A DNA stretch of 64,000 nt from Patellaria atrata CBS 101060. Lineage: Eukaryota; Ascomycota; Dothideomycetes; Patellariales; Patellariaceae. Within the stretch, counting starts at the first letter, position 1. Every line of letters begins with the position of its first letter. The notes below the pieces were generated by a model that was not told where the DNA came from, made no database searches, and saw only the letters and a list, made by a program, of their open reading frames with translations. The position numbers were made by a program, and so were the translations under genes. The stretch spans positions 1,112,672 to 1,176,671 of the forward strand of contig MU006097.1 of NCBI GenBank assembly GCA_010093705.1, in the 5' to 3' direction. Positions 57,494 through 64,000 of the stretch are shown here, piece by piece.

Positions 57494-60403
57494 ATGCCAG
57501 GCATACTACCGATGAAGGTGATCAAGGTGGGGTCCAGTGCTCAAGCACGCATTGCTCAAGCATGCGATCGGTGCAGGTAAGCTATGATGTCCTCCATGTT
57601 CTTTCCGATGTTTATCTAAATGATGATTGTTTAGGAGTAAGAAGATACGTTGTGATGGGATCCGTCCAAGTTGTACCCAGTGTGCAAATGTTGGGTTTGA
57701 GTGTAAGACCAGCGATAAGTTGAGCAGACGAGCATTTCCACGTGGCTACACAGAATCGCTTGAAGAGAGAGTCCGGTGCTTAGAATCCGAAGTCAGGGAA
57801 CTGAAGGAGTTATTGGACGAGAAGGATGAAAAGATTGATATGCTGTCGAGAATACATTCGCACTCACCACAACCATTTTCTTCGCGAAAACCGTCAGCAA
57901 CTTCAATTCCGGCGTCTAATGAAGGAAACGACGACATTCAGGATAAAGACGACGTATTCAAGGTACAACAATCACCTCTACTACTAGACGACGAAAATGC
58001 AGATTCTTACTTTGTTGGTACTTCAAATGGCAGGACGTTGGTTGGTAAGTTCAACTTAAGTCGAATCATCCCCTGCTCGGCTTCCATTAATAGGTCCGCA
58101 GATTCTTTCAAGGCCAGACTTCAGGAGATGGGCAAACCGTGCTCTGATATTGTCACTGATACCTTTTTCGCTACCGAGTCACACGGGATCAAGTCTCCAA
58201 ATACCCTACAGAAGCGAATTGTAACGTTCAAGGCACCTCCACGTCTGGTTTCAGACCAGATGATTAACATTTTCTTCCAAGAATGGGCTCCAATCTTCCC
58301 AGTCCTACATCGACCTACTTTTCTAGCTCTTTATGAGGACTATGTCGCCAATCCCGAAGCACCCTTCGATAAGAAATCGGTTGCGCAGCTCAATCTGGTC
58401 TTCGGAATTGCTGCACTATCTGCGAATGTAAGACAGAAAAAATTTCTGACAAATCGTTACTAAACTGCATACAGTCTCGCAACCCAGAAGAAGTTGAATC
58501 ATTTGAGATGCAATGGCAAGCTGCTCTTGAATCTTTCATATTTGACAATTCATTGGCTACCCTGCAATGTCTCATTTTAGCAGAAATTTACTGCCTGCAA
58601 AAGGCCGATTACACCAAGTTACTAAAATACAAGGGCCTCGCCGTTAGTCTTGCTCACCGTCTTGGACTACATCAGTCGCAAAAGCGTTTTGCGCTTGGCG
58701 CGTTGAGCAGCGAGTCAAGAAAGAAGGTATTTTGGAGCTTGTACACACTAGACTGGTAAGACGTCTTGATCAATCTCCGTATAACATACTAAACAACTTT
58801 AGTTTCTCTGCTGCACAGTTGGGACTCCCCAAACAATTCAAGGAGGAAGATATCCATTGTGAATATCCTGTAGATGCCGATGACGAATATGTTTCAGAAA
58901 AGGGATTTCTCCCTACTCTACCAGGCGAAACAACGAAGTTATCAAGTGCGCTTGCGCTATTCCGTATCTCCCGTATCTTGGCCAAGGTTCTTGATGAGCT
59001 ATATCCTGCTTCGACAGCCCATGAGATATCTTTCCGGAAGATAGCTGCTCTATCAGACGAGTTGTCAGCCTGGTCAAAAGGCCTCGCCCCCCACTTGAGG
59101 TTACAGTTTGTACAAGATAAGCCAAGCACCAACACTATAAGCAGCCGTTCACCTATTCTAGTACGTACATGCCCATCGTTCCACTTGTGATATAATTAAC
59201 GTTCTATAGTCTCTCGCATATCAATATGTCAGGTCGTTAATCCACCGTCCTGCGGTTTGCGCCGGTTTAGGCGACAGGTCCTCAGCTTCAGTCGTCGCTC
59301 TTGCAGATACCTCAAAACATATCGTTCAGATATTGGAGCTCCTCGAGGAAAGAAGTCTCAGCTTTTCTTTTTGTCTCAGCAAACATGAATTACTCGTTCT
59401 AGCCGGTTTCGGCCTTCTGTTCCAGAGTCTAAAGCTGGATCGGGATGGCAAATTGATCAAAGACAATCAAAAATTAGTTTCTTCGATCTTGTCAATATTG
59501 GAGCGGGACAGTAGTTACTGCGCAAACGAATTCTATCGCGTCAGCCAGACAGTATTAGCGACTCCTAAGTCCCAACCATCACCAATGCTATCTCAACAAC
59601 AGTCTGATAGTGCCATGCCGGCTCCGCAAGATCCATTTAGGGCCACTCCGAAACAACTTAAAGCAATTGCTTCCAGACTGATCAAACAGAGTGGAAAACC
59701 TCAACAAGACCTCAAAGAACCACGACGTGCGACTTTACCACACATAAGCCCAAACGGCATCACACAACACCGCAATCCCAGTCAGACCAGTATTTCTTCC
59801 CACCACTCCGAACCACCATTCCGCCCCGACTCCAGCGTTTCTCCCTTTGGGAACCGTGCTTCCCTCGCAGTGCCATCCAATGCACAACAACCTAATAAAC
59901 AAAAACGATCATCAACAAATCACCAACTCCCAAATCTAGACTATCTCTCCTTCGGTACAGATTACAGCAATCCACTAGGCACAACCTATCTGTATTCTCC
60001 ACAACCTCCGGTGAAGCCGGAAGTTTCCAATGGTGACTGGGAGCGGCTACTCGGTAGCATCGACAATGGCCAAAATAACATCTACGACACCATCTATGGA
60101 GGAGCACCCGTGGAAGCGGTTCTTGACGTCCCACCCATGTCAGCATCTGCCGATGTTAATCTTGTCTGGCCGCAAGCTTTATGGAACCTCAGTTTGGACA
60201 GCCAGCCACCGCAGAGTGTACTTAGCTTCTCAGACGAAAGTCTCACCAGTGGTGGTGAAGAATACGGTGTTTCGGACTTTACCTCCAGCGCAGGCAGCGT
60301 GCCGCCACAAGAGACGTACAGGGGAATTATGATACCTGATTTGAGCCCCAGGAGCGGCGTAGGATTGGATTTCAACGGTTTGGATGGGGGTTTTGGACTT
60401 TAA
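57494..60403 (+). CDS. facB: FacB/Cat8-type Zn2Cys6 transcription factor
   Basis: FacB/Cat8 activates acetate use, the glyoxylate cycle and gluconeogenesis when glucose is low. Five exons (57494-57576, 57635-58427, 58475-58755, 58803-59160, 59210-60403) join to 902 residues. The binuclear zinc cluster has Cys at 24, 27, 34, 41, 44 and 51 ([16 protein letters not shown]), and the first intron splits it. Directly after it come the linker [18 protein letters not shown], nearly diagnostic for the FacB/Cat8 group, and a Leu/Glu heptad coiled coil (about 68-100). A fungal-specific TF domain occupies about 210-560 ([39 protein letters not shown]). The C-terminal 300 residues are Ser/Gln/Pro rich, with an acidic end that may activate transcription. 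Confidence 0.95.
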
Positions 60404-62136
60404 CTTCGTTCTCTCAAGTGTGATGAGGCTACACTTCTGACTACACTTTTCACGATGACCTCACTAGTTTTACTGAGGATTCATGATATTTTCTATGTCT
60501 GTTCCATCTCTGAACCGGACAAGTTGGTATGTTTGATACTGGGCGGCTATCGTTTTGCTATTTGTAACCGTCAATTTTCCCTTTGGATACCACACCGGTC
60601 TTTCTTTTCACCGGATATTCTTGTTTCTATTCACGCCCTTGACGAGTTAAAACGTGTTCTCTTTTTCATCCCAAGCGCCCTCGATTATTGTAGTTGTGTG
60701 ATTGACGTTGAAGTATATATGGCCGGAATAAATATAGGGGCGCTAAGTTCATTGAAATGTGCCACCATCTTACAGTATATCTACGTGATGCCGAGTTCCG
60801 CGCGACCCCGTGTTTTTCCCCTTATTAAAAAGCACCATAGGGACACACCAGCATGACTCGCGTGAATATTAACCGTTCTTCGCTGACGTTGTTTTATCCT
60901 TTGGGACCTTTGAGTGAATGTCAGGGCTAAGGTGCATGGAAAAATAACGATCGTAGCCACCTTATATACAATATATATCTACCTTTTGAGGGAAACAAAC
61001 TAGAAAGATTAACCGTTATATCAGAGTCGTTTTACCGGTTCCTCCTTTTTTTTCATGTCTTCTAGACCCTGAAAACGTAGTTCATCTTTTCTGAAGTAAC
61101 AGGGACGGAGTTGAGATTTTCCCACCTCTCTCATTACCAGATTCAGGTCTAGATATTACCCTGTTCTTGATCTAGATCTTCCCCATCTGTCTTTTATAAA
61201 ATATCTCGACGACCCCGTTACGTCTCATTTGAACCGGGGAAGAAAGGGGTGGTAGTTGGTCCCTTATAGAGAGAAGGTAGGATGGTCAATGATGGCGGGT
61301 TTGAATACCTGGTGTGGAAATAACTATCTTCCAAACCTATCATATCACAAGTAGTGCATCTTAGATCAACAGTGCAATGGATGATATAGTTTAAGAGACC
61401 GTCCTTTCTGCGAATGAGAGAGCATTGTTTGATGACTGGAACTGTTTGGAAGTCTACATGTTGCTTGCCCCCGGCGTAAGCAATAATACGCAGATCGCCG
61501 CCCTGAGTCCATTATTCCTCTTGGGAAGTTCCTTCTTACGAAATGAAAGCAAAGGAGAGGGAAAGACCTTATTACGCCCTCTTGCTAATGCCAAAACGTC
61601 CTCTCTGTGTCTTTCGTTGCTGAAAACAGTCGTACATCTAGTCGGATCCAAAAACAGGAAACACTAATCATACAACAATGGGGGATATCAAAAAAAAAAG
61701 AAAAGCATAACTTGTCTGGCATAGCTGATAAAAAATAAAAGGAGAAGAAAGGTAGGTCCAATGAAGAAAGAGAATAGATGAGGAGATGAGATGAGGTCCG
61801 ATTAACCTCCGTGAAGGTTTCCTCCCACACGGCGGATACGTCCCAAATAGGAAGTATGGGTGTGTAAAGGTTACGACACGACACGACACCAATACGCCTG
61901 CACTCCTCAACGCGCATCCCCAGAAAAGGTACATAAAGAGGGTCCAAATATCTGTACCGCTCACCCGCATCCCCAACCATCTCTTGAGCTCCCAACCCGG
62001 GGATTATCTAGCTGCATCGCGCCTCGATCTCGCGTCGTTCCGACCACGAGCGAGGTCGCATTGCCAATCCCGCACCGCAGCGCAACCCACATGGACGGCA
62101 ATCTGTAGGGGATATTGTGGGATGCGGAGAAACGAA
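60404..62136. other. 1.7-kb convergent spacer, no supported gene
   Basis: It is AT- and pyrimidine-rich with short ta-repeats near 60957-60980 and an A-run at about 61690. A plus-strand frame of 133 codons (60455-60856) is the longest and shows no domain. The flanking genes converge here. Confidence 0.5.
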
Positions 62137-62565
62137 CTAGAGCTCCACACCCTCCATATCGCGCATCAGCACCGCCATCTGCGCCCTCTTCGCCGCCTCG
62201 GCTAGGATGTCGTTCCCGCCGAACGCCTGCGACCGCTGGGCCGCGCCGGCTCCGTTCGGGCCCTGTGTGCCTCCCAGGGACCCGAAATATGGCCCCTGCG
62301 CAGCTTGCTGCTGGCTCGTGGGGCTGGGCAGGGGACCGGGCCGCTGGAAGAAGAGGGTTTGCGGGCTTGTGGCGCTGGCGTGGGAAGAGGAGGCGCTATA
62401 AGTTGGGCTGGTGGCGGACATGGTGCTCGTGGTTTGCAGGGAGGGGAGAGAGCTCGAGGATTGGAAGGCGGAGTTGCTGGCTGTGGAGGTTGCGGAGGAG
62501 GAGGCGGATGCGGGGAGTTGGGGGAGGGAGGGCCGTTGGGGTCGGTCGAAGGGATGGGAGGACAT
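62137..62565 (-). CDS. Small Ser/Pro/Gln-rich protein of unknown function, 142 residues
   Basis: The frame could start further upstream, but the ATG at 62565 is preferred because the extension has odd composition, runs through apparent leader sequence, and ends with the start MSSHPFDRPQRPSLPQLP. Residues 1-110 are low-complexity Ser/Ala/Thr/Gln/Pro. The last 28 residues (GGNDILAEAAKRAQMAVL, then MRDMEGVEL) form a predicted amphipathic helix that looks like the only structured and conserved part. Function unknown. The short, single-exon layout with a helical end suggests an adaptor or subunit peptide. It reads away from the AT-rich block on the right. Confidence 0.6.
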   Translation of the reverse strand: MSSHPFDRPQRPSLPQLPASASSSATSTASNSAFQSSSSLPSLQTTSTMSATSPTYSASSSHASATSPQTLFFQRPGPLPSPTSQQQAAQGPYFGSLGGTQGPNGAGAAQRSQAFGGNDILAEAAKRAQMAVLMRDMEGVEL

Positions 62566-63473
62566 TGTGTGGATTTTTGTGGTGTCAGTTCGTGGTGTGG
62601 CTTGCGATTGTTCGGGGGAATTCAGGGTGGGCGCGATAAGGTGGGTATGGAATGGCTTTTGGTGAATTTGGGAGTTGAAGGTTGTTTTGGAGATTGGAGG
62701 GGAAGAAGGGGGGTAGATAAAGAGAAATTTTGGAGTTTTGGCGATACTGTCTGATGATGATCTGTCGCGAACCAAGGCACGAGGCACAAGGAATCCCGAA
62801 TGCAGTGAGTGGACAAGACTGGTATTATAGACCTACTTTACGGTAGAGTGGTAGAGAACTGATTTCCCGCTCGTCTCTGAGCCTGAGGTCTCTTAGCGAT
62901 CTTTTACCTTCTTCGGCATTAAAGATTGAGGTGGTTACTGTATCATGGTATGGGTTACTGAGTTGCGCCTCGGATCTAGGTTTCATTAATATTCCGGGTT
63001 TATAAGTTAATTGTGCCCAGTGCTGAGGTGTGAGTCGTGTCTGCGATACTGCACGGTTACTGTAATGGGCTGAAGTCATAAAATGAGGGAAGTGGTGAAA
63101 CTAGCAGTATGATGGAAGTCTGGGGTAGTCCATGGATGAAATGGTCTTGTTTCAACTTCAGATGCATCTCTTCCTCAAATTTCAGTTTTATTCTCATGTA
63201 AACGAAAGGCGAGGAATTAATTCCTAGTATTTCGCCTCAACTTGCACGTTTTCATCGCGCAGTGTGTGAAGATGATGAAACATCGTTCGTGTGAGGCACT
63301 TTTTCCCGATCTACGCCGTCTTATCCTCCTATATGATGTTAACATAAACACTAACGAAACGTCCAAGAGATCCTATCTATACTTAATAGTGAAAATTAGC
63401 ACTTAGAATTTACTACGTTATATCGCTTAAAACGGCTAAGTCTTAACTCTTTAAACGTTTATTTAGTTACTAG
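62566..63473. other. Upstream region of the small gene
   Basis: It contains the promoter of the 142-residue gene. GC falls from about 62830 rightwards, and after 63360 the sequence becomes increasingly AT-rich. No gene seen. Confidence 0.5.
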
Positions 63474-63879
63474 TTATAATAATTTCTATTATATTATTAT
63501 TAAAATATATATAAAATTAATAAAATTAAATAATTTATATTAATTTATTAAGAATTAATAAAATAAAATTATATATTTTAAAAAAAAATCTTTTTATAAA
63601 AAATATTATAAATAAATTAACTTTTATTTTAAAAAATTATTATAATAAAATATATAAAATAAAAATATTTTAAATTAATAATATAATTTTTTAATTTTTT
63701 AATTTTAAATAATATTTATAATAAAATAAAATATTAAATAAAATATAATTTATTATAATAATAATTAATAATATAATAAATAAATAAATAAAAATTTATT
63801 TTAATATATATATAAATATATTTTTCTTTATTATTATATAAATAATTTTTTAATTTATTATTTTTTTTAATAATAATAT
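63474..63879. other. 406-bp block of 98.8% A/T
   Basis: Only five of 406 bases are G or C (63486, 63552, 63590, 63621, 63826). Positions 63622-63825, 204 bases, contain none. It has no open frame and no simple repeat unit. The GC level is well below that of typical repeat-induced mutation tracts, though an end-state of such mutation, an AT-isochore, an AT-rich mitochondrial insertion or a centromere-like patch are all possible. Confidence 0.95.
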
Positions 63880-64000
63880 GTTATAACGGGAGTCTATACT
63901 TATCAAGACAGAACTGGATAAGTCTAGAAACGCGCCTGGCTTCTCACTCAACGTGGTCAACCACAAAGGTAGGTTCGGCAAAGTGATAGGATACGTATAA
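63880..64000. other. Right edge, normal composition resumes
   Basis: Composition returns to normal at once (cgggagtcta, cgcgcctggc). The stretch is too short to assign. Confidence 0.5.

Noticed and set aside
60455-60856. 133-codon plus-strand frame after FacB
   Set aside because: It has no domain and odd composition, and it lies in the probable 3' flank.
1-64000. CRISPR array, dispersed 5S rRNA, or intact transposon genes
   Set aside because: None of the expected spaced repeats, 5S box sequences, reverse transcriptase or transposase motifs was seen by eye on either strand.

Overview
The window looks like nuclear DNA of a filamentous ascomycete (Pezizomycotina). The grounds are short GT-AG introns of mostly 45-60 bases, moderate GC content, intergenic spacers of 0.4-8 kb, and typical fungal genes: a FacB/Cat8-type Zn2Cys6 regulator, a class C ABC transporter, a C1-containing Bzz1 and a short-armed PI-PLC. 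I cannot name the class or genus from sequence alone. No rRNA, tRNA, CRISPR array or intact transposon was found. Seventeen protein-coding genes are supported. Thirteen were joined exon by exon or read as one open frame that divides evenly by three; the other four are single-exon calls on weaker grounds.

Layout. 1-20 kb: possible gene end at the left edge; ARP2 (-); an orphan signal-peptide/membrane protein (-) set between copies of a degenerate ~106-bp repeat; a DUF202 membrane protein (-); the mRNA-export helicase DBP5 (-), divergent from the F-BAR/SH3 protein BZZ1 (+); then a full-length ABCC transporter (-). 20-32 kb: phospholipase C (-), then about 8 kb with no gene I can support, holding a G-quadruplex-capable (AACCCAC)n tract. 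31-43 kb: a 903-residue protein of unknown function (-), divergent from a PP2A activator (PTPA, +); a very intron-rich aldo-keto reductase (+); a CECR5-like HAD hydrolase (+). 43-46 kb: spacer with a MITE-like inverted repeat. 45-56 kb: UPF1 (-) divergent from IMP4 (+); CDC14 (-) divergent from a SET-domain methyltransferase (+). 57-64 kb: FacB/Cat8 (+), a small Ser/Pro/Gln-rich protein (-), and a 406-bp block that is 98.8% A/T.

Most genes are housekeeping or regulatory. ARP2 and BZZ1 both serve Arp2/3-driven actin patches. DBP5 and UPF1 act in mRNA export and decay, and IMP4 in pre-rRNA processing. CDC14 and PTPA belong to phosphatase control of the cell cycle. FacB/Cat8 and a glycerol-dehydrogenase-like reductase belong to carbon metabolism. 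Nothing suggests a secondary-metabolite cluster or a defence island. The less ordinary material is non-coding (the 106-bp repeats around the orphan gene, the inverted repeat, the AT block, the 8-kb gap, an expanded pyrimidine intron) plus three proteins of unknown function.
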